From contig JAIYAZ010000075.1 in NCBI GenBank assembly GCA_027488755.1, forward strand, positions 190,492-254,491: DNA of 64,000 nt, read 5' to 3'. The stretch comes from Verrucomicrobiaceae bacterium. Lineage in GTDB: Bacteria; Verrucomicrobiota; Verrucomicrobiia; Chthoniobacterales; JAATET01. Made by a program: the position numbers and the translations under genes. Positions 8,256 through 16,334 of the stretch are shown piece after piece (within the stretch, counting starts at the first letter, position 1; every line of letters starts with the position of its first letter). Under the pieces are notes generated by a model, which saw only the letters and a list, made by a program, of their open reading frames with translations, did no database searches and had not been told where the DNA came from.

Positions 8256-8989
8256 CGGCCCGAGGGATGATCCAGGAAGGCCCACGGCAGGCCGAAGCGG
8301 CGCTCGAGCTCGGCGCAGAGCGCCTTCACGCCGAAGGTTTCGGTCGCGTAATGCCCGGCGAAGAGCAGGTTCACGCCGAGCTCGGCGGCGGCGACGCAGC
8401 TGGCGTGCGAGCCCTCGCCGGTGAGAAAGGTGTCCACGCCCGCCGCGGCGGCCTTCGCGACCGCGCTGCCCGCGCCGCCGGAGCAAATGCCCAGCCGGCG
8501 CACGCGCGCGGGGCCGCCGGGGGTGAGGTGCACGGGGGCCTGCACGAGGGCTTCGACGCGGTCGATGAGCGCGGCAAGCGAGATGTTCATGGGGCCGGCC
8601 AGCCCGACCTCGAGGAAGGGCTCGGTTTTGCGGAGCCCGAGGGCGCGGGCGAGCAGGGCGTTGTTGCCCCACTTCGGGTGGAGGTCGAGCGGGAGGTGGG
8701 AGCTGTAGATCGCGAGATTCCCGCGAATGGCGCGGGCGAGCTTGCGGTAAAGCGGACCCTCGATGCGCTGGGCGCCGTCCCAGAGCATGCCGTGGTGAAC
8801 GATCAGCAAATCCGCGCCGGCTTCCACGGCCGCATCGACCGCGGCTTCACTCGCATCCACGGCGCAGGCCACGCGGGTGACCACGCCGGAGTTGGCGAGC
8901 TGGAGACCGTTGTGCGCGTTCGGGTAATCCTTGATCTCCGCGGTGCGAAGTTCCCGGTCTAGATAGGCGACCACATCGGCGAGTTGCAT
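8252..8989 (-). CDS. NIF3-like dinuclear metal-binding protein
   Basis: The ATG at 8989 gives 245 residues starting MQLADVVAYLDREL, the usual N-terminus of the NIF3/YbgI family; an in-frame TTG at 9025 would add 12 residues but has no support. Family motifs are the NGLQL loop near residue 28, VHHGMLW (metal-binding His pair) and GHYATETFGV near the C-terminus. The proteins form toroidal hexamers with two metals per subunit. Their true reaction is unsettled; they are often labelled GTP cyclohydrolase 1 type 2. First gene of a coupled trio with the exporter and the DNA glycosylase. Confidence 0.88.
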   Translation of the reverse strand: MQLADVVAYLDRELRTAEIKDYPNAHNGLQLANSGVVTRVACAVDASEAAVDAAVEAGADLLIVHHGMLWDGAQRIEGPLYRKLARAIRGNLAIYSSHLPLDLHPKWGNNALLARALGLRKTEPFLEVGLAGPMNISLAALIDRVEALVQAPVHLTPGGPARVRRLGICSGGAGSAVAKAAAAGVDTFLTGEGSHASCVAAAELGVNLLFAGHYATETFGVKALCAELERRFGLPWAFLDHPSGR

Positions 8990-9025
8990 GAGCTGACGTT
9001 TCCTTGAATGCGCGGGGACTGTCAA

Positions 9026-11659
9026 TCAACGCGCCGCGAGGGGCGGACTCCACGTCACGGGCTTTCCGGGCGGAAGGGTGAGGGTGGCGCGGCGGCCCTG
9101 CCAGACGACGGGGATCTGGCCTCCGCGCGGGGATAAAAACGTGGCGCTGGTGAGCCGGTGGTCCTTCCACGCGAGGTCGACGCTGATGGCGCCGCGGGCG
9201 CGGAGCCCGGCGGCGGACCCGGTGGACCAGGCGGCGGGCAGGGCGGGCAGGAGTTCGACCGGGCCGGCGTGGGATTGGACGAGCATTTCGGCGATGGCGG
9301 CGGTGACGCCGAAGTTCCCGTCGATCTGCATGGGCGGGTGATTCCCGAAGAGGTTCGGGCAGGTGGTGCGGAGGAAACCCCGGAGCTGGCGGTGGGCGGC
9401 CTCGCCGTCGCGCAGGCGGGCGAAGAGCGCGGCGCGCCAGGCGAAGGCCCATTCGGTGACGTTGCCCGTGTCGCCGCGGGCGAGCAGCGAGACGCGCGCG
9501 GCCTCGGCGAGCGCGGGCGTGAGGTCGGGGGTGATCTGCCGGCCGGGATAAACGCCGAAGAGGTGGGAGGTGTGGCGATGGGTGTCGAGCGGGGTGTCCT
9601 CCAGCGCAACGATGCCGGTGAGTCCGGCGGCGCGCACGAGGACGCACCAATTGATCCACGGGAGGAGCGACGGCGTGGCGGCGGCGCGCCGTTGGAGGTC
9701 AGCCAGGATGGGCGGCGCACCGGCCGCGAGGCCCGGTTCGTCGAGGAGGTCGGGGCCCTGAACGAGGGCGTTGAGCCCGGCGAGGAAGCCGGGGACATCG
9801 CCGGGATCGGCGGTGAGCTGGCGCCGGCGGTCCGAGTCAAACCGGGACCAGACGAGGCCCGCGGGGGAGCGGGGGTTTTTGGTGGCCGCGGCGATGAAGC
9901 CAGCAAGGGCCGCGGGGCCCTTCTCCCGCCAGCGATCGTCCAGCAAAAAGGCGGGGCGGGCCTTTTCGGTGCTCCATTCGAGGAGTTGCCCCCAGCTGCC
10001 GACGCGTGGGGCGAGCAGGTGGTCGCGGGCGTGGACGAGGCGCCGGCGGAGGTCCTCCTCGCCGCCGAGAACGGTGAGGGCGTCGAGGCAGTTCGTGAAG
10101 TGGTTCCAGAGCTTTTGCTGGCTGTAGGCGACGCCATCCTCGGTCGGGCCGTGCTCGGGTGACCAGCCGTTGGGGACGACGAGCGTGCCGTCGGGCAGCG
10201 GCTTGAGGCGGGAGAGCCAGAACTCGGCGAGTTCGCGCATGAGCGGCCAGGCAACGGTGCGGAGCCATTCCCGGTCGCGGCCAAAGGCGTAGTGCTCCCA
10301 GAAATGGTGGGCATACCAGACGTTGGCGGTCTTGTCCCACTTCCAGCCGCCGCCGCCGAAGATATTGTGCGAGGTGCGAACGGCCCAACCGAGGGCGGGA
10401 GTGGCGGTCGCGGTCGGCTTGAACTCGGGGGAGGCGAAGGTGGCTTTGCGCCAGGGTTCGATCTGGCTGAGGATGAGCGCGAAGAGAGGGGTGTGCAGCT
10501 CGGCGAGGTTCGCGGTCTCGGCGGGCCAGTAGTTCATCTGGACGTTGATATTGGTGTGATAGTCGGAGTGCCAGGCGGGGTTGACGACGTCGTTCCAGAG
10601 GCCCTGGAGGTTGGCGGGAAGGGAGCCCGGACGGGAGCAGCTGATGAGGAGGTAGCGGCCGTAGTGGAAGAGGAGGGCGTCCATTTCGGGATCAGCGGAA
10701 GTCGCGGCGGCCAATCGGCGCTGATCGACGGGCAGCGCGCGCCGGGCGGAATCGGCGGGCCCGAGGTCGAGCCGGACGCGCTGGAAGAGGCGCTGGTAAT
10801 CGGCAAGCTGGGTGGCGCGGAGTTTGTCCCAGCCAAGCGTGGCGGCGGCCGCAAGATCGGTCCGCACGGTGGCCGCGGGGTCGATGCCGCTGCGGTAGCC
10901 CTTCGCATGGTCCATCGCGTAATCGGTCGCGCCGGAGATGAGGACGAGCAATTCATCGCAGTCGCGGAAGGCGAGGCCGTTGCCGTCCGCGACGACCTGA
11001 CCGCCGACGGGAACGAGAAGGATGCCCGTGGCAAAGCGGAGGCCGTTGGGCAGCGCGCCGGCGGCGAGGATTTCGCGGCCGGTGACGACGGTTGGAGCGG
11101 CGTGGGCGTCCTGCCAGGCGAGGTGCCCGGTGAGCTGCCCGGGGCGGTCGGCGGTGAGGCGCCAGGCGATGACGTTGGCGGGGGCGCTGGCGATGATTTC
11201 GCGGGTGAAACGGACGCCGGCGGAGGTGTAGGTGACGCCGGCCGTCGCGGTCGCCAGGTCGAGTTGACGGAGGTAGTCGGTGACGTCGCGGGCACCGGGG
11301 AGCTGGAGCCAGACGTTCCCGAGGGTCTCGTAGCTGCCCATGGTGTCGTAGTTGCCGTCGGGATTTTGATCGCCGCTCCAGAGGCTGATCTCGTTGACCA
11401 CGAGCCGCTCCAGATCCGTGCCGCCAAAGACGAGCGCGCCGAGGCGGCCGTTACCGACCGGGAGCGCCTCGTTCATGAAGGGCGAGCCGTTGCCGCCGCC
11501 GCGGCCCTTGGCGACGCGGAAGATCGGGTCGGCGTCGGACGTGGCGTCAGGCGAACCCGTGCGCGCGGGCTGGTCGAACCAGAGCACGGGCTCGACGGAG
11601 GCAAACAGGGTGGGCACCACGGCAAAGGCCGTGCACAGCAGGGGGGCAAGACGCAGCAT
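9026..11659 (-). CDS. Secreted glycoside hydrolase family 95 enzyme (alpha-L-fucosidase/galactosidase type)
   Basis: This 877-residue protein has a signal peptide (about 1-20) and the full GH95 layout. EALPVGNGRLGALVFGG at about 64-80 opens the N-terminal super-sandwich domain. The (alpha/alpha)6 catalytic barrel contains HTNINVQMNYWP (Asn370 and Asn372, the pair that activates water in characterised members), SPEHG with the catalytic Glu502, and QIDGNFG with the conserved Asp. Known GH95 members cleave terminal alpha-1,2-L-fucose or alpha-L-galactose from glycans, so plant, algal or host glycans are likely targets. The gene stands alone, 36 bases upstream of the NIF3-like start. Confidence 0.9.
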   Translation of the reverse strand: MLRLAPLLCTAFAVVPTLFASVEPVLWFDQPARTGSPDATSDADPIFRVAKGRGGGNGSPFMNEALPVGNGRLGALVFGGTDLERLVVNEISLWSGDQNPDGNYDTMGSYETLGNVWLQLPGARDVTDYLRQLDLATATAGVTYTSAGVRFTREIIASAPANVIAWRLTADRPGQLTGHLAWQDAHAAPTVVTGREILAAGALPNGLRFATGILLVPVGGQVVADGNGLAFRDCDELLVLISGATDYAMDHAKGYRSGIDPAATVRTDLAAAATLGWDKLRATQLADYQRLFQRVRLDLGPADSARRALPVDQRRLAAATSADPEMDALLFHYGRYLLISCSRPGSLPANLQGLWNDVVNPAWHSDYHTNINVQMNYWPAETANLAELHTPLFALILSQIEPWRKATFASPEFKPTATATPALGWAVRTSHNIFGGGGWKWDKTANVWYAHHFWEHYAFGRDREWLRTVAWPLMRELAEFWLSRLKPLPDGTLVVPNGWSPEHGPTEDGVAYSQQKLWNHFTNCLDALTVLGGEEDLRRRLVHARDHLLAPRVGSWGQLLEWSTEKARPAFLLDDRWREKGPAALAGFIAAATKNPRSPAGLVWSRFDSDRRRQLTADPGDVPGFLAGLNALVQGPDLLDEPGLAAGAPPILADLQRRAAATPSLLPWINWCVLVRAAGLTGIVALEDTPLDTHRHTSHLFGVYPGRQITPDLTPALAEAARVSLLARGDTGNVTEWAFAWRAALFARLRDGEAAHRQLRGFLRTTCPNLFGNHPPMQIDGNFGVTAAIAEMLVQSHAGPVELLPALPAAWSTGSAAGLRARGAISVDLAWKDHRLTSATFLSPRGGQIPVVWQGRRATLTLPPGKPVTWSPPLAAR

Positions 11660-11776
11660 GGGGGGAGTGCGTGGGGGATTGCCCCGAAACTGCCCGGCAT
11701 TCTCCCGGTCGTCCAGTCAGGGATGAAATCGGTTATTCCTGTAAATTCCCCCAAAGTCCTTTACCCTCCCCGCCCT

Positions 11777-12892
11777 ATGCTCAAAGCCGGAATCGTGGGC
11801 CTGCCGAATGTCGGTAAATCCACCCTCTTCAACGCCCTCACCCGCACGCGCAAAGCCGCCGCGGCCAATTTCCCCTTCTGCACCATCGAGCCCAACGTCG
11901 GCATCGTGAGCGTGCCCGACGCCCGCCTCGACGAACTCGCCCGGCTCAGCAAGTCCGAGAAAACCCTGCCCGCCGCCATCGAATTCGTCGACATCGCCGG
12001 CCTCGTGCGCGGCGCCAGCGAGGGCGAAGGCCTCGGCAACCAGTTCCTCGCACACATCCGCGAGGTCGACGCCGTCGTGCAGGTCGTCCGCTGCTTCGAG
12101 GACGAGGACATCCACCACGTTTCCGGCTCCGTCGATCCCGTGCGCGACATCGAGGTCATCAACACCGAGCTCATCCTCGCCGACCTCGCCGCGCTGAAAA
12201 AACGCGCCGAACGCCAGACCAAGGGCGCCCGCTCCGGCGACAAGGTCGCCAAGGCCGAGCTCGCCCTCATCGAAAAACTCCTCCCCCACCTCGACGCCGG
12301 CAAACCCGCCCTCACCATCGAGCTCGCCGACGAGGAACAGCGCGTGCTCCGCGAGTTCTTCCTCCTCAGCGCCAAGCCCACGCTCTTTGCCTGCAACGTC
12401 CGCGAGGACGACCTCGCCGACCTCACCGGCGATAAACCCGCCGCCCAGCACGTCGCCGCGGTTCGCAAATACGCCGCCGAGCACCTCGGCTGCGAAGTCG
12501 TCGTCATCAGCGCGCAGATCGAAAGCGAGCTCGCCGAACTCCCGCCCGAAGAGGCGAAGGAATTCCTCGCCGGCCTCGGCGTGGACGACTCCGGCGTCGG
12601 CCAGCTCATCCGCGCCGCCTACCATCTCCTCGGCCTGCGCACGTATTTCACGACCGGACCGAAGGAATCCCGCGCCTGGACCATCCACGCCGGCGACAAG
12701 GCCCCCGCCGCGGCCGGCGTCATCCACAGCGACTTCGAGCGCGGCTTCATCGCCGCGGAGACCGTCGCCTTCGACGAGCTGCTCAAGTTCGGCTCCCACG
12801 CCAAGGCCCGCGAGTCCGGCCGCCTCCGTATCGAAGGCAAGGAATACGTCGTGGCCGACGGCGACGTGATGGAATTCCGCTTCAACGTGTAG
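11777..12892 (+). CDS. ychF: Ribosome-associated ATPase YchF (Obg family)
   Basis: The ATG at 11777 gives 371 residues, close to the usual 363. The P-loop GLPNVGKST is at 8-16, the switch II motif DIAGLVRGASEGEGLGN follows near 73, and the C-terminal TGS domain includes FTTGPKESRAWTI. YchF prefers ATP over GTP because the usual NKxD motif is replaced; the corresponding segment here reads ACNVRE. It binds ribosomes and modulates stress responses. An open frame extending upstream to 10292 is antisense to the GH95 gene and was discarded. Confidence 0.95.
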   Translation: MLKAGIVGLPNVGKSTLFNALTRTRKAAAANFPFCTIEPNVGIVSVPDARLDELARLSKSEKTLPAAIEFVDIAGLVRGASEGEGLGNQFLAHIREVDAVVQVVRCFEDEDIHHVSGSVDPVRDIEVINTELILADLAALKKRAERQTKGARSGDKVAKAELALIEKLLPHLDAGKPALTIELADEEQRVLREFFLLSAKPTLFACNVREDDLADLTGDKPAAQHVAAVRKYAAEHLGCEVVVISAQIESELAELPPEEAKEFLAGLGVDDSGVGQLIRAAYHLLGLRTYFTTGPKESRAWTIHAGDKAPAAAGVIHSDFERGFIAAETVAFDELLKFGSHAKARESGRLRIEGKEYVVADGDVMEFRFNV

Positions 12893-12966
12893 CGCGGACG
12901 CCAGCCCACCAGGCGAAACCCGCCGGGCGATCGGAGCACTCCCTTTCCCGACGCGGGCAAAAAAAC

Positions 12967-13040
12967 TGCACCGGGCGGGGGTCGAACCCACAACCTCTGC
13001 CTTCGGAGGGCAGCGCTCTATCCAATTGAGCTACCGGTGC
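12967..13040 (-). tRNA. tRNA-Arg (anticodon CCG)
   Basis: The complementary strand folds as a complete cloverleaf of 74 nt. The acceptor stem is GCACCGG/CCGGTGC. A D-arm with GCTC/GAGC, an anticodon stem CTGCC/GGCAG with loop CTCCGAA and a T-arm GTGGG-TTCGACC-CCCGC follow. The loop gives anticodon CCG, decoding CGG. The CCA end is not encoded: the discriminator A is followed by GTTTTTTT, and this T-run probably helps end transcription. Confidence 0.95.
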
Positions 13041-13138
13041 GCAAAGGGGGACTATCCCCCAGCGCCCGCGCGATTGCAAGACTCCGCCAACCCCCGGCTT
13101 TCCCTCCCCCGGCCCGCTCATGTATTCCCCTTGGGGCC

Positions 13139-14371
13139 GTGAAATCCCGCCTGCGTGAAATCCTCCAGCCCGCCGTCATCGTCGGCGCGCTCGGCTACTT
13201 CGTCGACATCTACGACCTCACGCTCTTCATGATCGTGCGGAAGCCGAGCCTCACCGACCTCGGGTTCAGCGGCCAGCAACTCGTCGACCTCGGCATCCAC
13301 CTCGCGAACCTCCAGATGATCGGCATGCTCGTCGGCGGCATCATCTTCGGCATCTACGGCGACCGCCGCGGCCGCGTCTCGCTGCTCTTCGGCTCCATCA
13401 TCCTCTACTCCGTCGCAAACATCCTCAACGGCTTCGTCACCGAGCTCTGGCAATACGAAGTCCTCCGCTTCATCGCCGGCGTCGGCCTAGCCGGCGAGCT
13501 CGGCGGCAGCATCACGCTCGTATCGGAGATTCTCTCCAAGGAAAACCGCGCCTGGGGCACGACCATCGTTGCCACCGTGGGCGTGAGCGGCGCGGTAGTC
13601 GGCGGCTGGGTCGCGCAGCACATGGACTGGCGCACTGCCTATTTCCTCGGCGGCGGCCTAGGCCTCGCCCTGCTGCTCCTGCGCGTGAGCGTGGCCGAAT
13701 CGGGCATGTTCACCGCGCTCCACGCGCCCGCCGCCGCCGGGGTGAAGCGCGGGCAATTCCTCGCCCTCTTCACCAGCGTGCCCCGCTTCCTCAAATACCT
13801 CCGCTGCATCCTCATCGGCGTGCCCACGTGGTTCGTCATCGGCGTGCTCGTCGCATTCTCGCCCGAGTTCGCCAAGCTCCTCGGCGTGCAGGGCGAGGTC
13901 GTGGCCGGCCTCGCCGTCTCCACCGCCTACCTCGGCCTCACCGTCGGCGACTTCGCGAGTGGCGCGCTCAGCCAGCTCCTCGGCTCGCGCCGGCGCGTCG
14001 TCGGCGGCTTCCTTGCGCTCACCCTCGCCGGCATCCTCGCCTACCTCCTCGTGCCCGGCCTGCCCGCCGCGGGCTTCTACGGCATCATCTTCTTCCTCGG
14101 CCTCGGCATCGGCTATTGGGCGCTGTTTGTCACCATCGCCGCCGAGCAATTCGGCACGAACATCCGCTCCACCGTGGCCACCACCGTGCCGAATTTTGTG
14201 CGGGCCTCGCTCGTGCCGATCACGCTCAGCTTCGGCCTGCTGAAGGACGCCGTCGGCATGATCCCCTCCGCGCTCATCGTCGGCGTCGTTTGCCTCGCCA
14301 TCGCCGCCTGGGCCCTCGCCGGACTGGAGGAAACCCACGGCAAGGACCTCGACTACCTCGAACGCTTCTAG
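13139..14371 (+). CDS. Major facilitator superfamily transporter
   Basis: The best start is the GTG at 13139 (KSRLREILQPAVIVGALGYF follows the initiator), giving 410 residues. The earlier open frame overlaps the tRNA. The chain is hydrophobic throughout, with about 12 membrane segments. The MFS loop signature between helices 2 and 3 appears as GDRRGR near residue 73, and FIAGVGLAGELGG matches helix 4 of sugar/organic-acid porters. The substrate cannot be told; the closest look is of metabolite:H+ symporters. It lies between the tRNA and the delta-60 protein on the same strand, 51 bases before the latter. Confidence 0.85.
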   Translation: MKSRLREILQPAVIVGALGYFVDIYDLTLFMIVRKPSLTDLGFSGQQLVDLGIHLANLQMIGMLVGGIIFGIYGDRRGRVSLLFGSIILYSVANILNGFVTELWQYEVLRFIAGVGLAGELGGSITLVSEILSKENRAWGTTIVATVGVSGAVVGGWVAQHMDWRTAYFLGGGLGLALLLLRVSVAESGMFTALHAPAAAGVKRGQFLALFTSVPRFLKYLRCILIGVPTWFVIGVLVAFSPEFAKLLGVQGEVVAGLAVSTAYLGLTVGDFASGALSQLLGSRRRVVGGFLALTLAGILAYLLVPGLPAAGFYGIIFFLGLGIGYWALFVTIAAEQFGTNIRSTVATTVPNFVRASLVPITLSFGLLKDAVGMIPSALIVGVVCLAIAAWALAGLEETHGKDLDYLERF

Positions 14372-14422
14372 CCCGCGGCATCGGCGCTTGATTTCCCCGC
14401 CGCCCGGGGCTGGACTGCCCGC

Positions 14423-15430
14423 ATGAAGCGTATCCCCGCCGGACTCCTCGCCGCCTCGCTCGCCTTCCTTCCGCTCCTCGCCGCCACCGCCGACGAAAGC
14501 GCGCAGCAGCTCGCCGACCAGACCCTCGGCGCGACGCCCGCCGCGGATCAGGACCAAAGCGCCGCCCAGCTCGCGGACCAGCAGGGCCTCGGCGACAACA
14601 CGCCCGGCACCGACCCCGAGGAAAGCGCCGGCGCGCTGGCCACCCAGCAGGGCCTCCAGGGCAACGGCTCCACCGCCACCGACCAGAGCGCCGCCTCGCT
14701 CGCCACCCAGCAGGGGCTCGAACAACCCGCCGGGCAGGACTCCGACCAAAGCGCCGCCAGCCTCGCCGAGCAGCAGGGCCTCGAAGCCAAACCCAAGGTC
14801 ACCACCAGCGCCGCCCCCGCCGCCACGGGCTCGGTCTTTGCCGACGGCCAGGGCGTCGAAGGCTCCGTCTACGCCGTGCTCGCGCTCGCCGACGGCAGCA
14901 CCATCATCGGCGGCCAGTTCACCCGCGTGAACGGCCAGGCACGCCTGAACCTCGCCCGCATCGCGCCCGACGGCACGCTGGACCCGAAATTCCTCGCCGC
15001 GCCCACCGACGGCGTGAGCGGCGCCGTCTACGCCCTCGCCCGCTTTGGCAAGGGCCGCATCGCCGTCGGCGGTTACTTCACCTCCGCGCAGGGCCAGCCC
15101 GCGCAGAACCTCGTCGCCTACAGCCTCGCCGGCCAGCGCGACCCCGCCTTTGGGCAGAACCAGAGCCCGAACGGCCCCGTCTACGCGATTGCGGTGCAGA
15201 AGAGCGGCCAGCTCGTCGTCGGGGGTCAATTCTCGCAGGTCGGCGACACACCCTGCCGAAACGTCGCCCGCTTCAACCCCGACGGCACCCTCGTCGGCCC
15301 GGTGAACGAAGCCGCAACCAGCACCGGCACCGTGCGCGCCCTCGCCGCACTGCCCGGCGGCGGCGCGGTGGCCGGCGGCACCTTCGAGATCCCCGGCCAG
15401 CCCGCCGGCAACTTGCTCCGCGCGCAGTAG
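14423..15430 (+). CDS. Secreted protein with five SAxxLAxQxGL repeats and delta-60 repeats
   Basis: This 335-residue protein has a signal peptide (about 1-23). Residues 26-122 hold five tandem units starting at Ser26, 46, 68, 89 and 110, with consensus SAxxLAxQQGL and Asp/Gln/Gly-rich linkers of about 10 residues. From about 145 four delta-60-type repeats follow (for example ALADGSTIIGGQFTRVNG with LNLARIAPDGTLDPKF), each forming a beta-propeller-like blade. The delta-60 family is known from myxobacterial and verrucomicrobial secreted proteins; the N-terminal repeat is not one I recognise. No anchor is seen at the C-terminus. Four blades are few for a closed propeller. Confidence 0.75.
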   Translation: MKRIPAGLLAASLAFLPLLAATADESAQQLADQTLGATPAADQDQSAAQLADQQGLGDNTPGTDPEESAGALATQQGLQGNGSTATDQSAASLATQQGLEQPAGQDSDQSAASLAEQQGLEAKPKVTTSAAPAATGSVFADGQGVEGSVYAVLALADGSTIIGGQFTRVNGQARLNLARIAPDGTLDPKFLAAPTDGVSGAVYALARFGKGRIAVGGYFTSAQGQPAQNLVAYSLAGQRDPAFGQNQSPNGPVYAIAVQKSGQLVVGGQFSQVGDTPCRNVARFNPDGTLVGPVNEAATSTGTVRALAALPGGGAVAGGTFEIPGQPAGNLLRAQ

Positions 15431-15445
15431 CGCGGGCCATTCGGC

Positions 15446-15520
15446 CTGTAGCGGCGGTCTGTGACCGCCGGTCTTTGGCTGGTTGGGTAGAAGTGCGACG
15501 GTCATAGACCGCCGCTACAG
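15446..15520. repeat. Inverted-repeat element, copy 1
   Basis: Two 25-bp arms, 15446-15470 and 15496-15520, are inverted copies matching at 23 of 25 positions. Each arm contains the near-palindrome CGGCGGTCTATGACCGCCG (here with one G for A on the left arm). The outer ends are CTGTAGC and GCTACAG. The 25-bp spacer is not coding. The element sits between the convergent ends of the delta-60 gene and the ABC-2 permease gene, a typical place for REP-like sequences, and could also act as a bidirectional terminator. Confidence 0.85.
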
Positions 15521-15527
15521 GACACCC

Positions 15528-16334
15528 TTACGAACTCGCACTGCCGTAGCGGCGGAGGGCGGCGAGCCAGACGAGGCGCGTGATCACGAGGAGCGCGGCG
15601 GTGACGAGGGCGAGCTGGAGCACGCCGGGCCAGGGGGTTTCCGCGTAGCGGCCGAGGGCGCGGGCGGGGACGTTCGCCACCAAGATGATGGGAAGCACCC
15701 AGGTGAAAACAAACCGGAAGGTGCCGCGGTAAATGGAGTCGGGGTAGCGGGAGAGGTTCAGCAGGGTGTAGTAGCCGTGGAGCAGGCCATCGGCGCGGAC
15801 GGTCCAAAAGCTGACCGTGGCCAGGAGGAGCATGATGGCGTAGTGGACCATGACACCGGGGCCAAGGCAGGCGACGTAGAGGGCGATCTGGCCGGCGGTG
15901 GGGACGAGGCCGAGCTTCCAGAGGGCGGCGAGGACGAAGGCGATGCCGACGGCGGCGTTGACGAGGCTGTCGAGGCCGAAGCGTTTGACGGAGGTGGCGA
16001 ACTGGGCGTCCACGGGCAGGAGCATGAGGAAGTCCATGCGGCCGGTGCGGACGAGCTCGGGGATGTCGGCGAGGTTGAGGTAAAAGAAGGCCTGGAAGAT
16101 CTGGGTGATGAGCTGGTGGGTGCCGATGAGGAGGACCATTTCCCATTTGCTCCAGCCGCCGAGGCTGTCGGTGAAGGAGAAGATGACTTCGATGAAGACG
16201 ATCTGCCCAAGGAACCAAAGGAGCTCGACGACGATCCAGAGGAGGAAGTTCGCCTTGAAGCTCATGTCGCGGATGAGCGAGTTCCGCAGCATGAGGCCGT
16301 AGATCTCGGCGTAGCGGCGGAGGGCGGCGGTCAC
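15528..16334 (-). CDS. ABC-2 type transporter permease
   Basis: The GTG at 16334 overlaps the preceding stop as GTGA and gives 268 residues. About six hydrophobic segments are visible, with an N-terminal Arg/Lys-rich cytoplasmic stretch. The pattern (RYAEIYGLMLRNSLIRDMSFK, later DFLMLLPVD) fits the ABC-2 permease subfamily formerly called DUF990, which usually works with a second permease and an ATPase encoded next to it. Neither partner is adjacent here. It is the last gene of the lipid-modification run, directly after a diacylglycerol-glycosyltransferase-like gene, which suggests movement of a glycolipid or related molecule; this is inference. Confidence 0.8.
   Translation of the reverse strand: MTAALRRYAEIYGLMLRNSLIRDMSFKANFLLWIVVELLWFLGQIVFIEVIFSFTDSLGGWSKWEMVLLIGTHQLITQIFQAFFYLNLADIPELVRTGRMDFLMLLPVDAQFATSVKRFGLDSLVNAAVGIAFVLAALWKLGLVPTAGQIALYVACLGPGVMVHYAIMLLLATVSFWTVRADGLLHGYYTLLNLSRYPDSIYRGTFRFVFTWVLPIILVANVPARALGRYAETPWPGVLQLALVTAALLVITRLVWLAALRRYGSASS

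Noticed and set aside
8256-8672. Upstream extension of the ABC exporter frame
   Set aside because: It is an alternative frame over the NIF3-like gene and full of Arg/Pro-rich sequence; the ATG at 8255 is coupled to the NIF3-like stop.
10292-11776. Upstream extension of the ychF frame
   Set aside because: It lies antisense to the GH95 gene and starts long before the conserved MLKAGIVGLPNVGKS; the ATG at 11777 fits the family length.
14480-14790. CRISPR-like periodicity
   Set aside because: The repeats of about 63 bp code for the SAxxLAxQQGL protein units, vary in sequence and have no conserved spacer structure.
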